NCBI RefSeq assembly: GCF_001650875.1
Contig: NZ_LXYI01000089.1
Span: 305,022 to 369,021, forward strand
Direction of reading: 5' to 3'
DNA: 64,000 bases
Source of the DNA: Sulfitobacter sp. EhC04
Lineage (GTDB): Bacteria > Pseudomonadota > Alphaproteobacteria > Rhodobacterales > Rhodobacteraceae
Below, one piece after another: positions 25,929 to 33,831 of the stretch (position 1 is the stretch's first letter; each line of letters begins with the position of its first letter). The notes under the pieces were generated by a model. The model was given only the letters and a program-made list of their open reading frames with translations. It was not told where the DNA came from and searched no databases. The position numbers were made by a program, and so were the translations under genes.

Positions 25929-25961
25929 TTGCGGGCCCGGACATCCGGTCTGGGCCCGCAA
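25929..25961 (-). promoter_or_regulatory. Strong hairpin between uehA and uehB
   Basis: Fourteen-base arms TTGCGGGCCCGGAC (25929-25942) and GTCTGGGCCCGCAA (25948-25961) pair with one mismatch around a 5-base loop. It lies in the only sizeable gap inside the ueh operon, 40 bp after the uehA stop. No U-run follows, so it is less likely to be a full terminator than an mRNA-stabilising or partial attenuation structure that raises uehA expression relative to uehBC. Confidence 0.65.
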
Positions 25962-26001
25962 TTGGCCGATTTCCGGCGCGCGATGCGCCCGATTTGGCAA
26001 A

Positions 26002-27021
26002 TTACTGCTGGGCTGCAGCCAGGTCTTTCTTCATCTGCTCCAGGATCGCTGCGCCACGCTCGCCTGCACGTTCCACGAACGCCTCCTCAACCGCTTTCGC
26101 GCGCTCCTTGAAGGCTTCGCGTTCTTCCTCGGTCAGCCGAACGATGGTGTAGTCGGGGTTGGTTTCCTTGATCTTGGCCAGACCGGTTGCATCCAGCTCG
26201 ACCGCGACATCAAGGATATAGTCATGTGCTGCCTGGGATGCGTTCTGAACCAGTTCTTTGTCCTCGTCGCTCAGCCCGTCATAAAAGTCGGCATTGGCCA
26301 TGACCGCAGTGGTGTACTGGCCGTGGCCTGTATAGGTCATCACCTTGGTCAGGTTGTCGAGCCCATAGGCTTCGATCCAGATGGCCGGGTTTTCCTGCCC
26401 GTCAACCATGTTGGTTTTCAACGCGCCGATCAGTTCGCCCCATGCCATGGCAATCGGCGATGCGCCGAAGGCGGTATAGGTTTCCAGCAGCAGCGGCGAT
26501 GTCATGGTGCGGATTTTCATCCCTTCCAGATCCTCGGGCGTGCGGAACTCTTCCATCGTTGTGACAACCTGTTCGCCTTCAGGGAATACCGCTAGAAGCT
26601 CAAGGCCCTGCTCACGATAGATGCCATGGAACATTTCGTTGATGGCGACGCTTTCCTTGAAGAATTTGCGTACCACCTCAGGGTCCGTCGGCTGGATATA
26701 GGGAACCAGGAACGCCTCGGCTTCGGGGATCAAAGCGCCGGTGAAGCCCGGTGATTGGTCGATGAACTGCAGCAGACCGGCTTGGGCCTGTTCCATTGCG
26801 TCAGCGGATTCGCCGAGCGAGCCAACTGGATAGATCTGCACTGTATGGTCAGAATTGGCTTCGATTTCTTCTTTGAATTTGGTTGCATACAATCCTTGCG
26901 GATCTGTCAGACCTTCTTCCATGGCATAGCGCCAGTTGTCGGCATGTGCCATGCCTCCCATCAGCAACGCCGCCATCAGCGGGGCGCACATGCGCAACGT
27001 CGTGCGTGCGATTACAGTCAT
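26002..27021 (-). CDS. uehA: Ectoine/hydroxyectoine TRAP transporter, periplasmic binding protein
   Basis: A 339-residue DctP-type binding protein. A Sec signal peptide (residues 1-27, ending GGMAHA-DNW) is followed by TDPQGLYATKFKEEIEANS, and the conserved arginine of IRTMTSPLLLETYTAFGASP contacts carboxylates in this family. It delivers ectoines to UehBC. First gene of the transport block, 96 bp downstream of enuR. The gap carries a TTGACT element and an imperfect dyad (GTTCA ... TGAAC) that could be part of the EnuR-controlled promoter. Confidence 0.92.
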   Translation of the reverse strand: MTVIARTTLRMCAPLMAALLMGGMAHADNWRYAMEEGLTDPQGLYATKFKEEIEANSDHTVQIYPVGSLGESADAMEQAQAGLLQFIDQSPGFTGALIPEAEAFLVPYIQPTDPEVVRKFFKESVAINEMFHGIYREQGLELLAVFPEGEQVVTTMEEFRTPEDLEGMKIRTMTSPLLLETYTAFGASPIAMAWGELIGALKTNMVDGQENPAIWIEAYGLDNLTKVMTYTGHGQYTTAVMANADFYDGLSDEDKELVQNASQAAHDYILDVAVELDATGLAKIKETNPDYTIVRLTEEEREAFKERAKAVEEAFVERAGERGAAILEQMKKDLAAAQQ

Positions 27022-27117
27022 ACTGTTCTCCCAGTTATCATTTGTTCAGTTTGCGATATCACATCAGTTTCCGAACATTGAACTGTGAGTCAATTTATTT
27101 ATTGTTGTGGGACAATC

Positions 27118-28512
27118 CTAAGAAGCGAACTGCGGAAGCGGCTCGCGCGGGCGCGACAGCAAGGCGGCCAGCAGTCTGAGCGCCTGTCGAAAACGGTCTG
27201 CGTCACGAATGCTGCCCAAAGAAACACGCACGGCGTTTCTGGGTGCGGATTTGGGCGCAAGGAACGGGGATTCCGGTGACACAGCCACATTCAATTGCCG
27301 GGCATGGGAGCTGAAGGAGGTCGAATCCCAGTCCGGCGGGAGTTGCAACCAAAGATGCAGCCCGGACGGATGACCCTTCCAATTGAATCTGGAAAGCTCC
27401 TGTGACGCAATGCTGTGTCGCTTCTCAAGCTCCACCCGCTGCCATTCTGCCAGCGCCAGCGCTGTGCCGTCTTCCACCCAGCGCGACGCCAGTTCGCAGA
27501 TCAGCGGGGTTGCCATCCAGCCAAAGACCATCAGCCGGGCCGTTATCGCCGGTAACAGGTGGTCCGGCGCGACAGCATAGCCCGCACGCAACCCGCTGAC
27601 CGTGCATTTTGTGAAACTCGTCAGGTAGATCGAAAGTTCGGGCGCGAATTGCGAAACCGGCGTCTGGCGATCCAGCGCGACCGGGCCGAACACGTCGTTC
27701 TCAATTATGTACAACCCGTGTCGGCGCGCAATTTCCGCAATCTGCCGACGTCGTTCGTCGGGCATCATATGCACATTGGGATTGGCCAAAGATGGCAGCA
27801 GATACAATGCCTTGGGCGAAAACTCTGCGCAGGCTTTCGCCAATTCATCAGGCAGAATACCATGCTCATCAGTTTCCAGGCCAATATGGCGATATCCAAA
27901 ATATGCCGCGCTCGAAACCAAAAGATGGTGGGTTACCATGTCCGACAGGATGACATCACCGGGGCGCAGGACTGCTGACAGTGCGGCAGACAAGCCGTGC
28001 GTTACCCCATTCGTCATCAAAACCGTTTCAGGGCGCGTTTCGAGGCCACATGCCGATAGCCATTTGATGCCGACCTTCCGGTGTCTTTCGTGACCGATAT
28101 TGGGCCGCGTCGAAAGGTAAAGCGCTGGGTCAAGATCGGTTTGCATCGCTTTCAGAGTCGACTGCATCGCGTCGACATGCATGCGATTGAACAATGGCCG
28201 TGAAATGGACATATCAAACAGGGTTTCCGGTTCGGATTCCAGCTTGAAGGGCTGTTCCTCGGACTTGACTGAGTCCACGACATAGCTGCCGCGTCCAATC
28301 TGACCGTCTATCAGGTTCTGGCGGCGCAGGATGTCATAGGCCTTGCTGACGGTATTCACGCTCAGCTTCAGATCATCGGCCAGCCGTCGATGCGTTGGTA
28401 ATTTCCCTCCATGTGACAGCCGACCGTCATAGATTGCATCAGCAATGGTCTGAGCAAGGCTGGTGTGCAGCGGGGACTTGAGCGAATCTCGGGAGGGCAA
28501 CCAATTTGTCAT
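27118..28512 (-). CDS. enuR: EnuR, MocR-type repressor of ectoine uptake and catabolism
   Basis: A 464-residue GntR/MocR regulator. The N-terminal winged helix includes GGKLPTHRRLADDLKLSVNTVSKAYDIL. An aminotransferase-like PLP domain begins near residue 95, with the PLP lysine in YLTSFTKCTVSGLRAGYA. In Ruegeria EnuR represses ueh/eut genes until PLP-bound diaminobutyrate derivatives relieve it. An ATG at 28542 is in frame, but 28512 (MTNWLPSRDS) fits the family start. It lies at the head of the operon on the same strand and is divergent from the Hint gene. Confidence 0.9.
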   Translation of the reverse strand: MTNWLPSRDSLKSPLHTSLAQTIADAIYDGRLSHGGKLPTHRRLADDLKLSVNTVSKAYDILRRQNLIDGQIGRGSYVVDSVKSEEQPFKLESEPETLFDMSISRPLFNRMHVDAMQSTLKAMQTDLDPALYLSTRPNIGHERHRKVGIKWLSACGLETRPETVLMTNGVTHGLSAALSAVLRPGDVILSDMVTHHLLVSSAAYFGYRHIGLETDEHGILPDELAKACAEFSPKALYLLPSLANPNVHMMPDERRRQIAEIARRHGLYIIENDVFGPVALDRQTPVSQFAPELSIYLTSFTKCTVSGLRAGYAVAPDHLLPAITARLMVFGWMATPLICELASRWVEDGTALALAEWQRVELEKRHSIASQELSRFNWKGHPSGLHLWLQLPPDWDSTSFSSHARQLNVAVSPESPFLAPKSAPRNAVRVSLGSIRDADRFRQALRLLAALLSRPREPLPQFAS

Positions 28513-28770
28513 GCGACAATATTGTTCAATCAACCGGACCATACAAGGGGATCATTGGACAGCGAGGGGAGCCCACCTTGCATGCGGGTGTCGGGTGCGT
28601 TCGCGTGACCTCACCGGGGTAGGATTGACATTGCCCTTGACCGGTGTGGGGTCTGCCGGGTGCTGGCTTTGTCCGGTCGGGTCGCCACTGGCAATCGCTG
28701 CCGATCAAGACGTTCAGCACTGGTTAACTGACCTATGCGATGGTCCGGGCGAAAAAACAGCAGTGGTGCC

Positions 28771-29868
28771 ATGCCAGATTTTGACCTCAGTTTCTTTGAA
28801 CTGTCCCAGATGAACACCTCGAATTGGGGGGCTGTTCACTCTCCCAATGGCGGCAGCTGGAATTTGGGAACGGACGCGATCCTCATCTATCCATGGGCGA
28901 CGATCGACACCGTCTCGGTTACTGATGACGATGGCAGTTTCGATGATGATGATTCCAGCCAGTCGTTAACCGACGACTTTCTTTGGTTTGGGGCCGGGAC
29001 GAATATTCAAAACGAATATATGCTGACGCTGGAAGACTCGCTCGGCAATCAATATGAACTGGCGGCGGTCACCGTCAATAACGATAATGTCACGGTCTAC
29101 GGGTTTTCCTTTGTTGGTGATACGCCGCCGACGGGCGAAAACCTGACCATTGTTGCGGTCCAGGACAGTGCCAGTATGTCCTACAGCCCGGCTTGTTTTA
29201 CGCCGGGCGCACAAGTTCGGACAGAGCGAGGCGAAGTTCCGGTCGAGCAGTTGCGCGAAGGTGAGATGGTCTGGACACTCGATCATGGTGCCCAGCCGCT
29301 CCGCATGGTGGCATGTCGTTACCTGGAGTTTCCCGCCGGACCGCATCCCCACAAGCCGATCCTGATCCCGGCGGGGACCATCGGCAGGGGCGGGCGGTTG
29401 GTTGTGTCCCCGCAGCACCGGCTGTTGCTGCGATGCGACCGACGCGGAGAGGTTCTGGTGCCCGCCAAGTCCATGCTTGCACTGCGCGGGGTGCGTGTGA
29501 TGCGTGGGAAACAGGCAATCCAATACCTGCATCTGGTTTTCGACCGCCATGAGATCATCATGGTCGATGGCGTCTTGACGGAAAGCCTGCATTCGGGGCC
29601 GATGGCGCTGCGCGGTCTCGCACCCTCCGAGCAACAGAGTCTCCACCGGATTTTTGGCCCCCCAGGCGCAAATACGGCGGCGCGACCGATCCTGACTGTT
29701 CGCGACGGTTGCGCGCTCGCCGCACGCTATGCCTGCAAGACGTTGCCGACTCCGATCCCGTCCCTGGATCATATCGCTCAAAAGTGGGAACCGGTTTTGA
29801 GCTCCATGGATGTGCGAAGTCAACAGGTCAGAGCGCATCGCGCGAACTCGAATGTCCACGGGCCTTAG
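28771..29868 (+). CDS. Hint (hedgehog/intein)-domain protein, Roseobacter type
   Basis: A 365-residue protein. Residues 1-145 are acidic and rich in Asp, Asn and Thr (for example TDDDGSFDDDDSSQS). A Hint domain from about residue 145 starts at SPACFTPGAQVRTERGEVPVEQL and includes VVSPQHRLLLRC and a late FDRHEIIMVDGVLTES. The cysteine after SPA is in the self-cleavage position. Such Hint_2 proteins are common in Rhodobacteraceae and often secreted; the function of this one is unknown. Start MPDFDLSFFEL at 28771 is chosen; a start at 28735 adds an unlikely basic leader. The last codons coincide with a motif shared with the element at 9981-10347. Confidence 0.8.
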   Translation: MPDFDLSFFELSQMNTSNWGAVHSPNGGSWNLGTDAILIYPWATIDTVSVTDDDGSFDDDDSSQSLTDDFLWFGAGTNIQNEYMLTLEDSLGNQYELAAVTVNNDNVTVYGFSFVGDTPPTGENLTIVAVQDSASMSYSPACFTPGAQVRTERGEVPVEQLREGEMVWTLDHGAQPLRMVACRYLEFPAGPHPHKPILIPAGTIGRGGRLVVSPQHRLLLRCDRRGEVLVPAKSMLALRGVRVMRGKQAIQYLHLVFDRHEIIMVDGVLTESLHSGPMALRGLAPSEQQSLHRIFGPPGANTAARPILTVRDGCALAARYACKTLPTPIPSLDHIAQKWEPVLSSMDVRSQQVRAHRANSNVHGP

Positions 29869-29886
29869 ATTGAGGGGAATGCCGTG

Positions 29887-30306
29887 CTAAGAACGCGCCC
29901 CTGCCTTTCTTGATTTTCGCCGACCTATGGTGCCAACAAGACGTCTGAAGGTCGGGCATTCCATGTGCGAGGTTGCCGGACAATCTGCAACGTGCCGGAT
30001 GGTATCGCGGAGGGCTGTCAGCTCGCGGATTTGTCGATCCAGATCGTCCGCGCGGTTGTGCAATTCCTGACGGGGCAGGTCCGGCTTTCCGTCGCGGCCG
30101 AACATTCCCGAGATGTACTCAAGAGAAAAGCCCGCTGACTTGCCCATCGAGATCAGTGCGAGCCGCAACAGCACATCAGGTGCAAACTGCCGTCGAAGCC
30201 CGTGCCGACCGACCGACGAGATAAGGCCGATTTCATCATAGTAGCGCAGCGTCGAAGCCGGGATACCCGCTTTTTGCGACACCTCGCCGATATCGAGCAT
30301 TTTCAT
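29887..30306 (-). CDS. MerR family transcriptional regulator
   Basis: A 139-residue MerR-type regulator. The N-terminal winged helix MLDIGEVSQKAGIPASTLRYYDEIGLI is followed by the recognition region GLRRQFAPDVLLRL. A long dimerisation helix LHNRADDLDRQIRELTALRDTIRHV spans residues about 83-107. A C-terminal cysteine pair (VADCPATSHMECPTF) could bind metal or thiol-reactive ligands. The start at 30306 matches family alignments. It is divergent from an MFS exporter whose promoter has the stretched spacer typical of MerR control. The inducer is unknown. Confidence 0.88.
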   Translation of the reverse strand: MKMLDIGEVSQKAGIPASTLRYYDEIGLISSVGRHGLRRQFAPDVLLRLALISMGKSAGFSLEYISGMFGRDGKPDLPRQELHNRADDLDRQIRELTALRDTIRHVADCPATSHMECPTFRRLVGTIGRRKSRKAGARS

Positions 30307-30308
30307 AC

Positions 30309-30339
30309 TTGACCTCAAGTTGACTTGAATTCGTAGGAT
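30309..30339 (+). promoter_or_regulatory. Candidate MerR-type promoter/operator with 19-bp spacer
   Basis: A -35 element TTGACC (30309-30314) and a -10-like TAGGAT (30334-30339) are separated by 19 bp. The spacer contains the dyad TCAAGT-TG-ACTTGA. An over-long spacer carrying a centred dyad is the hallmark of promoters that MerR-family activators untwist. It lies between the divergent regulator and the MFS gene. Confidence 0.7.
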
Positions 30340-30385
30340 GCCTGCTCACACCACATCTGGCAAGCGGAGATGCAAATTGAAGGTC

Positions 30386-31612
30386 ATGAAATCAACCGAA
30401 CAGACGGCTGCAAGGTTTGGCGCATTGGCGTGCCTGTCGCTGTCAATGCTGCTGGCGTCGCTGGGAACCAGCATCGCCAATATCGCTCTGCCAACCCTCG
30501 CGGTGGCTTTTGAGGCACCGTTTCATCAGGTGCAGTGGATCGTGATTGCCTATCTTGTGGCGCTCACACTTTTCGTGGTGCTCGCCGGGCGGCTTGGGGA
30601 TTTATTTGGCCGTCGGCGGATGCTGCTGCTGGGGCTGGTCGTCTTCTCGCTGGCATCGGCTCTGTGTGGATTGGCACCCAGCCTTTGGATTTTGGTCGCT
30701 GCACGGGCGGTTCAGGGCATTGGCTCGGCTTTTCTGATGACATTGACCATCGCCATGGTCAGGGAGACGGTCAATGGCGGACGTGCCGGGCGCATCATGG
30801 GGTTGCTCGCGACCATGTCGGCGGTTGGCACGGCGCTGGGGCCGTCGCTGGGCGGTCTGTTGATCGGCCTGGCCGGTTGGCCATTTGTCTTCTTTATCCT
30901 TGTCCCGATCGGTTTGGGAGCGGCTGGTCTGGCGTGGTGGTTTCTGCCGTCGATAGCGCCGGGCGTCACGTCGCCGCGCAGAGGGTTTGCCGCGCTACGT
31001 GAAACGGGTGTCATCCCCGGTATGGCCGCAAATCTTCTGGTGGCCAACTTGATGATGGCCACTCTGCTCGTGGGGCCGTTTTTTCTTGGCTTTGTGCTTG
31101 GGCTCAGCCCAGTTTCTGTCGGTCTCGTGATGTCAGTTGGACCCGTTATTTCAATCTGCATCGGCGTGCCCTCTGGCTATCTCGTTGATTTTTGGGGTGC
31201 ACAGCGCGTGCTTCTGATCGGGCTCGTCGGGCTGGCCATCGGAGCATTTGCATTGTCGATCCTCCCGATGAAGTCCGGCATTGTCGGCTATATCGCCGCC
31301 ATCGCAATCCTGACGCCGGGATACCAAATGTTCCAATCGGCCAATAACACAATGGCAATGGCAAACGTACCTGACGCCGAGCGCGGAGCAGTGTCGGGCC
31401 TGCTTGGCCTGTCACGCAATCTTGGGCTTGTCGGTGGTGCTTCGGTCATGGGCGCTGTATTTTCTTTTGGTGCAGGAGCGGGCAGCATCGAAGCCGCAGC
31501 ACCGGGTGCGATTGGCAATGGCATGCAACTGACATTCATGATTGCAGGCGCGTCAATGGTTGCCGCGTTATGGATCACGCGGGGCTTATCGAGGGATGTC
31601 GTCGAGGCGTGA
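30386..31612 (+). CDS. MFS transporter (drug/metabolite exporter type)
   Basis: A 408-residue major facilitator protein with about 12-14 hydrophobic segments. The MFS motif A loop is GRLGDLFGRRRML near residue 70, and a motif-C-like GTALGPSLGGLLIGLAGW lies near residue 150, typical of proton-coupled exporters. The ATG at 30386 is preferred because the ATG at 30338 lies inside the -10 region of the MerR-type promoter. Substrate unknown; control by the adjacent MerR regulator is inferred from the promoter layout. Confidence 0.83.
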   Translation: MKSTEQTAARFGALACLSLSMLLASLGTSIANIALPTLAVAFEAPFHQVQWIVIAYLVALTLFVVLAGRLGDLFGRRRMLLLGLVVFSLASALCGLAPSLWILVAARAVQGIGSAFLMTLTIAMVRETVNGGRAGRIMGLLATMSAVGTALGPSLGGLLIGLAGWPFVFFILVPIGLGAAGLAWWFLPSIAPGVTSPRRGFAALRETGVIPGMAANLLVANLMMATLLVGPFFLGFVLGLSPVSVGLVMSVGPVISICIGVPSGYLVDFWGAQRVLLIGLVGLAIGAFALSILPMKSGIVGYIAAIAILTPGYQMFQSANNTMAMANVPDAERGAVSGLLGLSRNLGLVGGASVMGAVFSFGAGAGSIEAAAPGAIGNGMQLTFMIAGASMVAALWITRGLSRDVVEA

Positions 31613-31704
31613 TGGAAGGTACGGGCCACGGTCGTCAGATGCCTCGTGCCAACCGCCAGCGCCGCCACAGCTTCGCCGCGCAATCCTGTTCGCGAACATT
31701 GCGG

Positions 31705-32496
31705 TCAGGCGCGCAGCCCCCTCAGCACGCTTGTCATCAGAAATATGACGGCTGCAACGCAGACGATGGACGGCCCGGCTGGGGTATCCAGGACATAGGC
31801 GGCACGCAATCCGACTATGGCCGACCCGCCCCCGATCACGGCGGCGATCAGCGCCATCTCTTCGGGGGTGCGGGACAGCGGGCGGGCGGCGGCGGCGGGG
31901 ATGATCAGCATCGCCGCAATCAGCAGGACACCGACAACCTTGATCGCGACGGCGACAGTAACGGCCAGCGCCAGGGTCAGAACCAATTGTTCGCGCTTGG
32001 GGTCTATGCCGTCGGCATAGGCAAGCTCTTCGCTGAGCGTCGATGTCAGCAGCGCGGACCAGCGCCAGCCGATCAGCCCGACAACCATCGCCGCACCGCC
32101 CCAGATCACCGCCAGATCGCCGCGCGACACCGCCAGAATGTCCCCGAACAGATAGGCCATCAGGTCGATGCGGATGCCCGAGAGGAACGACACCGCAACC
32201 AGCCCGAAGGCAAGCGCGGAATGGGCCAGAACGCCCAGCAGGGTGTCCATCGCGTAGCCGCGCCCCGTCAGCAGCGTCACGGTCAGGGCCATCACCAAAG
32301 CGACTGCCACCGCTCCGGCAAAGATCGACATGTTCAGCGCCAGCGACAGGGCCACGCCAAGGATCGCGGCATGGGCTGTTGCGTCACCGAAATAGGCCAT
32401 GCGCCGCCAGACGACAAAACTGCCCAGGGGGGCTGCGGCACAGGCCACACCGACACCAGCCAGTGTTGCACGGATCATGAAATCGTCCAGCATCAT
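31705..32496 (-). CDS. znuB: Zinc ABC transporter, permease
   Basis: A 263-residue ABC-3-type permease with about eight hydrophobic segments, including MAYFGDATAHAAILGVALSL and LLIAAMLIIPAAAARPLS, conserved in Znu/Mnt permeases. It forms the membrane channel for zinc delivered by ZnuA. Its ATG overlaps the znuC stop by 4 bp; a second ATG three bases later is equally possible. The 92 bp between its end and the convergent MFS gene hold nothing I can name. Confidence 0.93.
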   Translation of the reverse strand: MMLDDFMIRATLAGVGVACAAAPLGSFVVWRRMAYFGDATAHAAILGVALSLALNMSIFAGAVAVALVMALTVTLLTGRGYAMDTLLGVLAHSALAFGLVAVSFLSGIRIDLMAYLFGDILAVSRGDLAVIWGGAAMVVGLIGWRWSALLTSTLSEELAYADGIDPKREQLVLTLALAVTVAVAIKVVGVLLIAAMLIIPAAAARPLSRTPEEMALIAAVIGGGSAIVGLRAAYVLDTPAGPSIVCVAAVIFLMTSVLRGLRA

Positions 32497-33260
32497 TCAG
32501 CGGCCTCGGATTTGGTGCGTTGTGGATGGTCGTGGTCGTGATCACAGGTTTCATCATGCGCATGGTCATGATCATGCCGGTACAGGGCCAGCGCCCCGCC
32601 GGTGCCAGAGCCGAAGAGCGCGCGATATTCCGGCGCGGCCGAGACGATGTCGGGCGTGCCCTCGCAGCAGACATGTCCGTTCAGGCAGATCACGCGGTCT
32701 GATGCGCTCATCACCACATGCAATTCGTGACTGATCATCAGCACGGCACATCCGGTATCTTTGCGCACCTCTTCGATCTGGCGATAGAAGGCGGCAGAGC
32801 CGGGTTGATCAAGGCCCTGGGTCGCCTCGTCCAGAAGCAGGAGCTCGGGGTCACTGATCAACGCGCGCGCCAACAGAACCCGCTGCATCTGGCCGCCGGA
32901 CAGGCCGGACATCTGGCGCCCTGACAAATCCGGTACACCGGCCCGTGACAACGCCCGCGTACTCGCGCCGCGACGTATCCCGCCGGGCAGGCGCAGGAAC
33001 CTCTCAACCGTGATTGGCAAGGTTGGGTCGATGTGCAGTTTTTGTGGAACGTATCCGATGCGCAGATTGGGTTTGCGGATGATCCGGCCGGATGCGGGGC
33101 GCACCGCGCCGATCAAAGAGCGCAACAGCGTCGTCTTGCCGGACCCGTTGGGACCAACAATGGTCACGATCTCGCCCGGCTCGATGGCAAGTGAAACATG
33201 CGCCAGTACCGTGTCGGCCCCGTAGCCGACGCTGATGTCTTCAACGGTGACAAGGCTCAT
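32493..33260 (-). CDS. znuC: Zinc ABC transporter, ATP-binding protein
   Basis: A 255-residue ATPase with Walker A GPNGSGKTT, signature LSGGQMQRVLLARAL, Walker B LLLLDEATQGLD and a switch histidine in MISHELHVV. The C-terminus is rich in histidine and aspartate (HDHDHAHDETCDHDHDH), a common metal-buffering tail in zinc systems. It overlaps both zur and znuB by 4 bp, so all three are probably translated from one message. Confidence 0.94.
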   Translation of the reverse strand: MSLVTVEDISVGYGADTVLAHVSLAIEPGEIVTIVGPNGSGKTTLLRSLIGAVRPASGRIIRKPNLRIGYVPQKLHIDPTLPITVERFLRLPGGIRRGASTRALSRAGVPDLSGRQMSGLSGGQMQRVLLARALISDPELLLLDEATQGLDQPGSAAFYRQIEEVRKDTGCAVLMISHELHVVMSASDRVICLNGHVCCEGTPDIVSAAPEYRALFGSGTGGALALYRHDHDHAHDETCDHDHDHPQRTKSEAAE

Positions 33261-33775
33261 TGTGCGGCCTTCTCCGCGCAGGTCGGACAGAGGCCAACGG
33301 CTTCGACCATGGTGCGTTCGATCTGGAATCCCGTCGCGCGTGCAGCGTCTCCAAGAGTGCCGCGTGCCGGTGCCGATTGCGCTTCGGCAACCGAATCGCA
33401 GGCTCTGCAGATCATGAAGGCAGGAGAATGGGTGGCGCCGGGATGGGCACAGGCAATAAAGGCGTTCAGCCGCTCGATCTTATGTGCGAAACCGTTGGCT
33501 ACAAGGAATTCAAGCGCCCGATAGGCGACAGGCGGCTGCGATCCGAAACCGGCGTCACGCAGCCGGTCAAGCATTTCGTAAGCGCCAAGTGCGCGATGCT
33601 CTTGCAGCAGGATTTCCAACGCCTTACGCCGCACCGGCGTGAAGCGAAGCTGGTTGGTTGCGCAATGCGCCTCGGCTGCAGCCACTCCGGTATTGATACA
33701 ATCGGCATGGTCGTGCTTGTCAAAACCGACCGGATCTGACGGCGATCCAAGATCTGTTTGCGATCTACTTGTCAT
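33257..33775 (-). CDS. zur: Zinc uptake regulator Zur (Fur family)
   Basis: A 172-residue Fur-family repressor. A winged helix occupies about residues 40-95 (LRFTPVRRKALEILLQEHRAL, PVAYRALEFLVANGF). The structural zinc site has paired cysteines in ICRACD and LCPTCAE. Its place in front of znuCB and divergent from znuA assigns it to zinc. Zinc-loaded Zur represses such genes, probably including its own. The ATG at 33775 overlaps the candidate operator. Confidence 0.9.
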   Translation of the reverse strand: MTSRSQTDLGSPSDPVGFDKHDHADCINTGVAAAEAHCATNQLRFTPVRRKALEILLQEHRALGAYEMLDRLRDAGFGSQPPVAYRALEFLVANGFAHKIERLNAFIACAHPGATHSPAFMICRACDSVAEAQSAPARGTLGDAARATGFQIERTMVEAVGLCPTCAEKAAQ

Positions 33776-33819
33776 GTTATTACATTTCCTGTATCCGACC
33801 TGTAACGTTATAAAATCAC
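33774..33819. promoter_or_regulatory. Candidate Zur operator region between zur and znuA
   Basis: The 56-bp divergent gap is AT-rich. It holds a perfect short dyad ATGT-TATT-ACAT (33774-33785) and a second, TAACGTTA (33803-33810), inside TGTAACGTTATAAAA. Zur sites in proteobacteria are AT-rich dyads with GTTAT/ATAAC-like half-sites, so one or both are likely operators controlling both directions. Exact boundaries cannot be fixed by eye. Confidence 0.5.
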
Positions 33820-33831
33820 ATGGAGTTGAAA

